8,572 nt of DNA from NCBI GenBank assembly GCA_938041725.1, contig CALISX010000589.1, positions 1-8,572 of the forward strand. The letters run 5' to 3'. Both the position numbers and the translations under genes were made by a program. Positions 1 to 5,551 of this stretch are shown here, piece after piece (within the stretch, counting starts at the first letter, position 1; the number at the start of each line of letters is the position of its first letter). Origin of the DNA: an uncultured Lachnoanaerobaculum sp. GTDB lineage: Bacteria > Bacillota > Clostridia > Lachnospirales > Lachnospiraceae. Under the pieces are notes generated by a model. The model was not told the DNA's origin, made no database searches, and saw only the letters and a list, made by a program, of their open reading frames with translations.

Positions 1-83
1 GGAAGAGCAAAAGCGGGGATAACAGACATCATAGAAATGGTGGCAGCAAGTGCTAAGGCAGACATGAACTTGTTTCTTAACAT
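1..83 (-). CDS. Secreted protein, N-terminal fragment (signal peptide only)
   Basis: Reading leftward from an ATG at 83-81, the frame stays open to the window edge for 27 codons plus two bases. It encodes a typical Gram-positive signal peptide: basic start (MLRNKF), a hydrophobic core (ALALAATISMMSVI) and an AFA signal peptidase I site near residues 24-26, so the protein is exported. The start is supported by GGAGG at 97-93, nine bases upstream of the ATG, in a longer AAAGGAGG context. An extended -10 promoter lies about 130 bases further upstream. Nothing of the mature protein is present, so its function cannot be stated. It is transcribed divergently from the MalY-like gene. Confidence 0.75.
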   Translation of the reverse strand, partial: MLRNKFMSALALAATISMMSVIPAFAL

Positions 84-217
84 TCCTTACTTCCTCCTTT
101 TCCTTAAAATATTAATGCGGAGACTGAAAAGAAAAACCTTCCTTCAATCTCTTCAGGAATGCTGCCTGGTGAAACAGGAATGAAAAATAAATGCATTCCC
201 TTTCATCATGCAATCTC

Positions 218-226
218 ATTATAGCA
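218..226 (-). promoter_or_regulatory. Extended -10 promoter of the secreted-protein gene
   Basis: On the minus strand these bases read TGCTATAAT, a perfect TATAAT hexamer preceded by the extended -10 TGn motif. The -35 region is weak; the best candidate is TTTCCA at 245-240 with a 16-bp spacer, four of six matches. Transcription would begin near position 211, giving a leader of roughly 130 nt before the ATG at 83. Confidence 0.55.
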
Positions 227-322
227 AAGTTTTTTTCTTTGGAAAGGCCCAAATGGCAATGGTAAATATACCGTAAGAAAAAAGACATGAATCCTGGGAG
301 GGAAAGCAGCGACCCGGGAGCA

Positions 323-351
323 TTGACATCGGTTCGGGGAACAAGTATAAG
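323..351 (+). promoter_or_regulatory. Sigma-A-type promoter of the MalY-like gene
   Basis: A perfect -35 hexamer TTGACA (323-328) and a -10 hexamer TATAAG (346-351, one mismatch to consensus) are separated by the optimal 17 bp. Initiation near 358 would give a short leader of about 30 nt before the ATG at 387, which contains the ribosome binding site GAAAGGA. This is the strongest promoter by sequence in the window. Confidence 0.8.
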
Positions 352-386
352 TAGGGGAGAAACCATCTTGAGAAAGGAAACAGGAT

Positions 387-1556
387 ATGAAATATAATTT
401 TGATGAAGTGGTGGACAGAAGCAAAAACCGCAGCGCCAAATATGATGAAAGGAAGCGTCGTTTCGGTACGGATCAGGTGATTCCCCTTTGGATTGCAGAT
501 ATGGACTTTAAAACCGCCCAGCCGGTGATTGATGCCTGTGAGGCAAAGGCCAGAGAGGGGATCTGGGGTTATACCACCCGTCCGGACAGTTATTTTCAGG
601 CAGTGCAGGACTGGGAGGAGCGGTATTACGGATGGAGGCCCCATGTGGATCTTATGAGCTGGGGACTGGGGGTGATTCCCTCCATTGCCACCTTGTTAAA
701 GCTTCATACCAAACCAGGAGACAGGGTACTGATCCAGACCCCGGTATACTCTGAATTTTATGATGTGCCTGAGGGTCTGGATCGAATTGTGGTGGAGAGT
801 CCTTTGGTGGAAAAGGAAGGAAGCTGGGAGATTGATTTTGCAGACTTTGAAAGAAAGGCAAGGGAGTGCAGAGTATTTATCTTATGCAGTCCCCACAATC
901 CAGTGGGAAAGGTTTGGACCAGGGAGGAATTGAAAAAAATGGTGGATATCTGCCTGTCCCTGGATGTGCTGGTCATCTCTGATGAGATTCATTCAGATCT
1001 GGTATTTCATGGGAAGAAACATATCCGCACCGCCACTCTGTCTCCGGAAATTGCCAAAAAGGTGATTACCTGTGTGTCTTTGACCAAAACCTTTAATCTG
1101 GCAGGGCTGCAGGCGGGTACGGTGATTTTTCCAGATAAGAAAACCAGGATGAATTTTCAAAAATACTGGATGGCCCTGGATGTATGGAGAAACAATGCCT
1201 TTAGCTCGGTGGCCATGGAGGCGGCCTACAGGGAGGGCCATGAATGGCTGGAGCAGCTTCTGGTCTATATTTCCGGAAACTTTGACTTTGTACGGGATTA
1301 TTGTGAAAAATACATTCCGAAAATCAAGCCCAACCTCCCGGATGCCACCTATTTGATGTGGCTGGATTGCAGGGGGCTGGGATTGGATAACAAGGCACTG
1401 AAACAGTTTATGATTGAAAAGGCGGGGCTTGGACTGAATGAAGGGGATTCCTTTGGCAGAAGCTTAAAGGGATATATGCGCATGAATGTAGCCTGCCCCA
1501 GAAGCCTTTTAGAAAAGGCGCTGGGGCAGTTAAAAAAGGCAGTGGATACTCTGTAG
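387..1556 (+). CDS. MalY/PatB-family PLP-dependent C-S lyase (aminotransferase fold type I)
   Basis: This cytosolic 389-residue protein has the length and motifs of the MalY/PatB family. These PLP enzymes of aminotransferase class I/II fold cleave cystathionine or other cysteine-S conjugates to a thiol, pyruvate and ammonia. Visible motifs are PLWIADMDF (33-41), the GYT motif near 61-63, SPHNPVGKVW (168-177; Asn171 contacts PLP), SDEIHSDL (198-205; Asp199 pairs with the pyridine nitrogen), SLTKTFNLAGLQ (231-242; Lys234 is the Schiff-base lysine) and YMRMN (363-367; Arg365 should bind the substrate carboxylate). AGAAAGGA stands about seven bases before the ATG, and a near-consensus promoter lies at 323-351. 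The gene appears monocistronic and converges on the hydrolase, with only 41 bp between stop codons. Family assignment is firm. Substrate is not: cystathionine beta-lyase is the usual activity, while a MalY-like regulatory role or another aminotransferase-type reaction is possible. Confidence 0.9.
   Translation: MKYNFDEVVDRSKNRSAKYDERKRRFGTDQVIPLWIADMDFKTAQPVIDACEAKAREGIWGYTTRPDSYFQAVQDWEERYYGWRPHVDLMSWGLGVIPSIATLLKLHTKPGDRVLIQTPVYSEFYDVPEGLDRIVVESPLVEKEGSWEIDFADFERKARECRVFILCSPHNPVGKVWTREELKKMVDICLSLDVLVISDEIHSDLVFHGKKHIRTATLSPEIAKKVITCVSLTKTFNLAGLQAGTVIFPDKKTRMNFQKYWMALDVWRNNAFSSVAMEAAYREGHEWLEQLLVYISGNFDFVRDYCEKYIPKIKPNLPDATYLMWLDCRGLGLDNKALKQFMIEKAGLGLNEGDSFGRSLKGYMRMNVACPRSLLEKALGQLKKAVDTL
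1493..1529. other. Strong two-part hairpin inside the 3' end of the MalY-like gene
   Basis: CTGCCCCAG (1493-1501) is perfectly complementary to CTGGGGCAG (1521-1529), giving 9 bp. Inside it GCCTTTT (1504-1510) pairs with AAAAGGC (1513-1519), giving 7 more bp around a tiny AG loop, or 6 bp around TAGA. The two stems are separated only by AA on one side and G on the other. It lies within codons for residues about 369-381. No U-run follows on the plus strand (TTAAAAAA follows), so it is not a classical terminator for the host gene. Confidence 0.6.
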
Positions 1557-1582
1557 CAGAGCAACACGGGAACATGCCTGCC
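1532..1582 (-). terminator. Possible intrinsic terminator of the hydrolase gene
   Basis: On the minus strand, downstream of the hydrolase stop, GGCAG (1582-1578) can pair with CTGCC (1542-1538), which is followed directly by TTTTTT (1537-1532). A nested CTCTG/CAGAG hairpin with a 3-base loop (1561-1549) lies between the arms. The outer stem is only 5 bp with asymmetric interior loops, so the call is tentative. It would lie partly inside the 3' end of the MalY-like gene. Confidence 0.3.
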
Positions 1583-1597
1583 ATGAGGACGGGGAGC

Positions 1598-3235
1598 TTA
1601 GGGGTTAATGCATCTGCCGTTTTGATCAAAACGATAGGTCTTTCCCCCCAGTTTAAGCTTCTTGCTTTTTACCATGGCACCGTCAGAAGCCAGATAGTAC
1701 CAGCCCCCGTCCCTTTCCTGCTTCCATTCGCTGGCGGCCATTCGTCCCGAACGGTGGAAATAGTAGTAGGTGCTGCCTACCTGTACCCATTTGGAGCTGG
1801 CCATGGAGCCGTCGGCCTGAAGATAGTACCACAGTCCGGATTTGGGATTCCGCACCCACTCTCCTGCAGCCATGGCCCCATTGGAGTGGAAATAATAATA
1901 TACATTGCCAATGTACTGCCATCCCGTGCACATGGCTCCGTCGCTTCCCAGATAGTACCATTTGCGTTTTACCTGCTGCCATCCGGTTTGTCTTTGGTTG
2001 CTGGCATTGTAAAAATACCATTGGCCTCCCTCCTTCTGCCAATAGCCCTGCATGGGGATCAGGGGAGAGGAGCCCTCCAGGATAAAGGGACGGTAACTTC
2101 GGGAGGGGTCAGAGCTGATGAGCTTGTCAAAGGCAACATAGCTGATCTGGGCATAATCCGGAGTCTGCTCATATACCGTAACCACCTGTCTTTGCATATT
2201 CACGGAAGCCACCAGCATCACATGACCGGGTTTGATCAAGGCATCCCCCGGCTTCATCAGGGCATAGGAATTTAAAAGATCCTGCCGGGAGGGAGCATCC
2301 AGGTTGTAGTTCCCCACCTTTTTGAAAATCCCGTTTCTGATAGCCTTTAAAAATGTGGAGGTGGTATAGCGGTTTAAACCCCAGGCAAAGCTCACAAAAC
2401 CAGAGCAGTCGTTGCCGTACTGGGGCATGGCCCTTTGTTTCCCTGTGGTATATTCAATTTCATAGTGTACCGTAAAAAAATCCGGTTTGGTCAGGGCGGA
2501 TTGAAACTGCGCCAGATTGGTCTGGGTGGGACTTTGGGTATAAATAATGCCGGTTACCGTCTTCCCTTTGGGATAGGTGCGGATGGGCTCCAAAACCTTA
2601 TTTCGCACATTCTGCCAGATAATCAGATCGTTTTGGAGGCTCCACTCGTAATTGATCATGGCCAGGGCATTGTTTAGAGCCTGCTGCCTGGCGGCGCTGA
2701 TGGCCGAGGAGGCTGCAAAAGAAAGACTCCTTCTGCGCAGCTTCGGCAAAGCGGGGGGAGAGCCCACCACATGGACCTGAAGCTGTTTGGTTTTTCCCCG
2801 GTAGCTGACGGTTACAGTCACATCCCCCAGGGTATTGGCCTTCAGCCGCCCCATGTGGGCGCTTAGGATCTCTGAATTGCTGCTTTCCCACTGGGCAATG
2901 GGGGAAACATTGGTATAGACACCGTTTTCCAGCCAAATGGCATCCACAAATTCACTGAACAGGGGATAGAGGGTCAGTTCATCGGGATACAGGTACAGGG
3001 TTCCTTCCTGGGCCGGGGTTTCAGGCTCCGCCGGCGCCTGCTGCTTCATTTGCTCTTCAATGGCATTCACATCATAATAATCTTCCACATTATATAATCC
3101 CGCCGCCTGATTATATAGATCCTCCATTTGTTTGGAACTGGGAAGCTGGGATATGGCATCAGCCCGGGAGCTGAAAAAGCCAAACCATCCAAAAACAAGG
3201 GTGCAGGCCAGCAGCCAGGGTATTTTCTTTAGCAT
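1598..3235 (-). CDS. Secreted NlpC/P60-like cell-wall hydrolase with Big_2 domain and choline-binding-type repeats
   Basis: I read a 545-residue exported protein. Residues 1-27 form a signal peptide (KK, hydrophobic core, SRADA cleavage region). Residues about 79-157 resemble a bacterial Ig-like Big_2 domain (WESSNSEIL, GRLKA, GDVTVTV). After a helical linker, residues about 225-360 match NlpC/P60-type cysteine peptidases: GNDCSGFVSFAWG with nucleophile Cys277, and PGHVML with His338; Glu356 is a possible third residue. Such enzymes cut peptide bonds in peptidoglycan. Residues about 396-541 hold roughly seven GW-x-YY-x-G-x-M wall-binding repeats of the choline-binding type, which anchor proteins to choline-decorated or other wall polymers. 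The start at 3235 is chosen because AAGGAGGA lies six bases upstream and the signal peptide begins there; the open frame extends 38 codons further but without a ribosome binding site. Function is inferred from domains; the wall ligand and the bond cleaved are unknown. Confidence 0.9.
   Translation of the reverse strand: MLKKIPWLLACTLVFGWFGFFSSRADAISQLPSSKQMEDLYNQAAGLYNVEDYYDVNAIEEQMKQQAPAEPETPAQEGTLYLYPDELTLYPLFSEFVDAIWLENGVYTNVSPIAQWESSNSEILSAHMGRLKANTLGDVTVTVSYRGKTKQLQVHVVGSPPALPKLRRRSLSFAASSAISAARQQALNNALAMINYEWSLQNDLIIWQNVRNKVLEPIRTYPKGKTVTGIIYTQSPTQTNLAQFQSALTKPDFFTVHYEIEYTTGKQRAMPQYGNDCSGFVSFAWGLNRYTTSTFLKAIRNGIFKKVGNYNLDAPSRQDLLNSYALMKPGDALIKPGHVMLVASVNMQRQVVTVYEQTPDYAQISYVAFDKLISSDPSRSYRPFILEGSSPLIPMQGYWQKEGGQWYFYNASNQRQTGWQQVKRKWYYLGSDGAMCTGWQYIGNVYYYFHSNGAMAAGEWVRNPKSGLWYYLQADGSMASSKWVQVGSTYYYFHRSGRMAASEWKQERDGGWYYLASDGAMVKSKKLKLGGKTYRFDQNGRCINP
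1601..2050 (-). repeat. Cell-wall-binding repeat array with 129-bp higher-order period
   Basis: The hydrolase C-terminus consists of about 20-residue aromatic/glycine repeats. Two kinds alternate, a WYYL-x2-DG-x-M type and a YYYFH-x2-G-x-MAA type, giving a 43-residue super-repeat; Trp426, Trp469 and Trp512 are spaced 43 apart. At DNA level the CATGG-x-CCGTC-type blocks start at 1673, 1802 and 1931, exactly 129 bp apart, each followed closely by the shared AGATAGTACCA. This indicates tandem duplication of a two-repeat unit. Confidence 0.75.
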
Positions 3236-3240
3236 GGTCA

Positions 3241-3248
3241 TCCTCCTT
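3241..3248 (-). promoter_or_regulatory. Ribosome binding site fixing the hydrolase start
   Basis: The minus strand reads AAGGAGGA, a near-perfect Shine-Dalgarno sequence. GGAGG ends six bases before the ATG at 3235-3233. Another in-frame ATG (3241-3239) overlaps the end of this site and so cannot be the start. Confidence 0.8.
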
Positions 3249-3271
3249 ATATAAGCACATCCGATGCATCT

Positions 3272-3301
3272 ATTATAAAGCAAAAACCCCTCCTCTGACA
3301 G
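3272..3301 (-). promoter_or_regulatory. Promoter of the hydrolase gene
   Basis: On the minus strand a perfect TATAAT (3277-3272) lies 18 bp downstream of CTGTCA (3301-3296, four of six matches to TTGACA). Initiation near 3266 would give a leader of about 30 nt ending in the strong ribosome binding site. Confidence 0.6.
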
Positions 3302-3462
3302 CAATATATTCAATAAGTTTATATTTTCTATCCATTTACCAGTACACAAGCTGCCCTGCAGCGAAGTGACCCATGGATTTATGCAGTTGGATGGATACAG
3401 CCCCCTGCATCTGCTGTGGTGACGGGGGCATTTGCTCTCTCAAATCCTCATCGCAGTTCTTT

Positions 3463-3477
3463 GGGAGGGCCCCTCCC
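3463..3477. promoter_or_regulatory. GC-rich palindrome upstream of the operon promoter
   Basis: GGGAGGGCCCCTCCC is a near-perfect dyad with its centre at 3470. It lies about 50 bp upstream of the predicted -10 of the TDP-enzyme operon. It could be an operator or an RNA hairpin. A T-rich stretch (3492-3497) follows some 14 bases later, but the distance is too large for a classical terminator. Confidence 0.3.
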
Positions 3478-3523
3478 CACCGGTCCTTGGATTTTTTGCA
3501 GTGTATCAAAGCAAAGTATTCTA

Positions 3524-3532
3524 TGTTATACT
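3524..3532 (+). promoter_or_regulatory. Extended -10 promoter of the TDP-enzyme operon
   Basis: TGTTATACT is an extended -10 (TGn followed by TATACT, one mismatch to TATAAT). No good -35 hexamer is visible at 16-18 bp spacing. Initiation near 3539 would leave a leader of about 70 nt before the ATG at 3608. Confidence 0.45.
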
Positions 3533-3595
3533 GGCGTAAGGCTGATACAGTTTGCGGCGGTTCGCTGTCGTGTCCAAATATATGGAAAAAGCAGA

Positions 3596-3600
3596 GAGGA
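3596..3600 (+). promoter_or_regulatory. Ribosome binding site fixing the start of the TDP enzyme
   Basis: GAGGA, within AGAGAGGAAGA, lies seven bases before the ATG at 3608. The frame remains open for 64 codons upstream, but that part has no family-like sequence and no ribosome binding site. An out-of-frame ATG at 3604 stops after seven codons. Confidence 0.7.
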
Positions 3601-3607
3601 AGAATGT

Positions 3608-5551
3608 ATGCAAGTAAAGTTAAGTGACTACCTGGCCAAGAGGCTGGTGGAATTTGGCATTACCCATGGTTTTAGTGTAACCGGGGGAGGAGCCATGCAT
3701 TTGAATGATAGTTTGGGACATCAAGGGGGGCTGACCCTCACCTACAATCATCATGAGCAGGCCTCCGCCATAGGAGCGGAATGTTATGCCAGGATCCATC
3801 AAAAGATGGCTTTGCTTTGTGTCACCACCGGCCCGGGAGGAACCAATGCCATTACCGGGGTGGTGGGTGCCTGGCTGGATTCCATTCCCATGTTCGTGCT
3901 TTCCGGACAGGTGCGCTATGACTGGTGTGCCAGATCCAGCGGGGTGCACATCCGTTCCATGGGGGACCAGGAATTTGATATTTGCAGATCCATTGACTGC
4001 ATGACCAAGTACAGTGAAATGGTGGTCAATCCTTTGCGGATCCGCTTTCTTTTGGAAAAATGCGTTTATCTGGCCAATGTGGGCCGCCCGGGTCCGGTGT
4101 GGCTGGACATTCCTCTGGATGTACAAAGCGCCTTTGTGGAAACCGAGGAACTGATTGGCTTTGACCGGGAAGACTATGAAAGAGGAGGAGACGGCTGGGG
4201 AAAGGCTGCAAATCCCCCCAGGGAGCCTCAGGATCAGGCGGGACAGGGAGAATACCGGGCCCCTCTGCCTCCTAAGGTGACAGAGGCAACCGTTCAGAAA
4301 ATCCTTGAAAAGATCCGTCATGCCAAAAGACCAGTGCTGAATGCAGGCAATGGCATCCGCATCGGCGATGCCCATGAACTGTTTATGGAGGTGGCCCGGA
4401 TGCTGCATATTCCTGTGGTGGTGGGCTGGGACAGTGAGGACTGTATGCCTGTAGAGGATCCCTTGTATGTGGGCCGTCCTGGAAATTTTGGTGACCGCCC
4501 CGGAAACTTTGCGGTGCAGAATGCAGACCTGGTATTTTCCGTGGGATCCCGGCTGAGCCTGCGCCAGGTGGGATTTAATTATAAGGGCTGGGCCAGGGAG
4601 GCCTATACCATTGTCAATGATATAGACAATGAGGAGTTAAAAAAGCCTACCCTTCATGTGGATATGCCGGTGCATGCCCATTGCAAAGACCTGCTTCTGG
4701 AAATGAAAAAACAGCTGGAAAGGGAACACACCCCTCTTTGGTCAGGAGGAGAGGGCATCAAGGGAATGAACTGGGAGGAAACCTGCCGGTACTGGAGGGA
4801 AACATATCCCGTTTGTAAGCAGGAATTTTTACGGGAAGACAACAGCAGACGGGCCAATGTATATGCCTTTATCCGGGCCATCGGCCTAAAGGCCAGGGAA
4901 AATCAGATTACGGTGGTGGGAAACGGTTCCGCCTGTGTGGTGGGAGGCCATTCCTACATAATCAAAAAAGGCCAGAGATTTATCTCCAACTCTGCCATTG
5001 CCTCCATGGGATATGATCTGCCTGCCGCCATTGGAGCCTGTATTGCCAATGCAGAGGGGGGCATCCACGAAAGAGATGTGATTTTGATTACGGGAGACGG
5101 AAGCATCCAGATGAATCTCCAGGAGCTGCAGACCATTGTGCATCATCATCTGCCCCTTAAGATTTTTTTGATCAACAATGAGGGGTATCACAGCATCCGC
5201 CAGACCCAGAGACGCTTCTTCGGGGATCGGCCCATGGTGGGGATTGGTACCGACAGCGGAGATCTGTCCTTCCCGGATATGGAAAAAATTGCCGCAGCCT
5301 ATGGCATTCCCTTTATCCGGGCCGCAACCAACAGCGAACTGGAGGGAGCGGTGGAGGCAGCCTTTGCCGCTGAGGGACCGGTGATTTGCGAGGCTTTTGT
5401 CACCAAGGAGCAGAATTTCGAGCCAAAGTCCTCTGGAAAACAACTGCCCGACGGCCGCATGGTAAGCCCTCCCCTGGAGGATCTGGTGCCCTTCCTTTCG
5501 GATGAGGAAATGGCAGAAAACATGCTGGTTCCCAGAATGGAAGAGATATGA
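3608..5551 (+). CDS. Thiamine-diphosphate-dependent enzyme, acetolactate-synthase superfamily
   Basis: This 647-residue cytosolic protein has the full three-domain layout of acetohydroxyacid-synthase-like TDP enzymes. The N-terminal PYR domain contains NHHEQASAIGAECYAR, in which Glu50 should activate the cofactor, and the GPGGTNAITGVVGAW stretch (75-89). A central domain (about 225-370) resembles the FAD-binding region of acetolactate synthases; FAD use is not proven. The C-terminal PP domain has GDG at 496-498 and NN at 523-524, the GDG-x24-NN motif that binds magnesium and diphosphate. The protein is longer than typical synthases (about 550-590), with a polar linker at about 185-225 and a C-terminal tail after residue 600. 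Such enzymes decarboxylate pyruvate or another 2-keto acid and transfer the resulting C2 unit to an acceptor. It heads a coupled operon with sugar-type enzymes, so I favour a YerE-like role on a keto-sugar over housekeeping branched-chain amino acid synthesis. No small regulatory subunit gene is adjacent. Family is sure; substrate is inference. Confidence 0.88.
   Translation: MQVKLSDYLAKRLVEFGITHGFSVTGGGAMHLNDSLGHQGGLTLTYNHHEQASAIGAECYARIHQKMALLCVTTGPGGTNAITGVVGAWLDSIPMFVLSGQVRYDWCARSSGVHIRSMGDQEFDICRSIDCMTKYSEMVVNPLRIRFLLEKCVYLANVGRPGPVWLDIPLDVQSAFVETEELIGFDREDYERGGDGWGKAANPPREPQDQAGQGEYRAPLPPKVTEATVQKILEKIRHAKRPVLNAGNGIRIGDAHELFMEVARMLHIPVVVGWDSEDCMPVEDPLYVGRPGNFGDRPGNFAVQNADLVFSVGSRLSLRQVGFNYKGWAREAYTIVNDIDNEELKKPTLHVDMPVHAHCKDLLLEMKKQLEREHTPLWSGGEGIKGMNWEETCRYWRETYPVCKQEFLREDNSRRANVYAFIRAIGLKARENQITVVGNGSACVVGGHSYIIKKGQRFISNSAIASMGYDLPAAIGACIANAEGGIHERDVILITGDGSIQMNLQELQTIVHHHLPLKIFLINNEGYHSIRQTQRRFFGDRPMVGIGTDSGDLSFPDMEKIAAAYGIPFIRAATNSELEGAVEAAFAAEGPVICEAFVTKEQNFEPKSSGKQLPDGRMVSPPLEDLVPFLSDEEMAENMLVPRMEEI

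Larger units (their letters stand above)
84..386. other. Divergent intergenic region with two promoters
   Basis: These 303 bases separate the leftward secreted-protein gene from the rightward MalY-like gene. I see a minus-strand extended -10 (218-226), a long minus-strand leader of about 130 bases with an inverted repeat (156-162 with 193-199), and a near-consensus plus-strand promoter (323-351) preceded by an 8-bp direct repeat. Short open frames here lack ribosome binding sites and are not called. Confidence 0.6.
3236..3607. other. Divergent intergenic region between hydrolase and TDP-enzyme operon
   Basis: These 372 bases carry the hydrolase ribosome binding site and promoter (3241-3301, minus), a GC-rich inverted repeat (3400-3405 with 3424-3429), a near-perfect 15-bp palindrome (3463-3477), and an extended -10 promoter (3524-3532, plus). 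The leftward and rightward open frames that enter this region have no plausible start signals. No tRNA, riboswitch or T-box signature was recognised. Confidence 0.55.

Noticed and set aside
115..184. 22-codon plus-strand open frame in the first intergenic region
   Set aside because: It has no ribosome binding site, lies upstream of the plus-strand promoter, and overlaps the leader of the opposite gene.
1574..2275. Long plus-strand open frame (233 codons) opposite the hydrolase gene
   Set aside because: It lies antisense to the wall-binding repeats, whose repetitive codons keep the opposite frame open. Its product resembles no family and it lacks a ribosome binding site.
3295..3325. Second plus-strand promoter (CTGACA with TATATT)
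   Set aside because: The spacing is 19 bp, the position overlaps the leftward hydrolase promoter, and it would give a leader of some 275 nt. The AT-rich match is likely incidental.
3236..3349. N-terminal extension of the hydrolase by 38 residues
   Set aside because: It would place the signal peptide internally and would cover the promoter. The strong ribosome binding site at 3241-3248 points to the start at 3235.
3400..3429. GCCCCC/GGGGGC inverted repeat as an intrinsic terminator
   Set aside because: The stem is 6 bp with an 18-base loop and no T-run follows on either strand. No gene end faces it.
3416..3607. N-terminal extension of the TDP enzyme by 64 residues
   Set aside because: The extension has no family resemblance and lacks a ribosome binding site, and the predicted promoter (3524-3532) lies inside it. 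The start at 3608 has GAGGA seven bases upstream.
3373..3627. Cysteine-rich 84-codon plus-strand open frame as a small peptide or toxin gene
   Set aside because: No ribosome binding site, it overlaps the operon promoter and the start of the TDP enzyme, and its composition follows from the GC-rich intergenic DNA.
3620..4408. Minus-strand open frame of 262 codons opposite the TDP enzyme
   Set aside because: It is antisense to a clearly conserved enzyme, has no recognisable domain, and is not preceded by start signals. It is a shadow frame.
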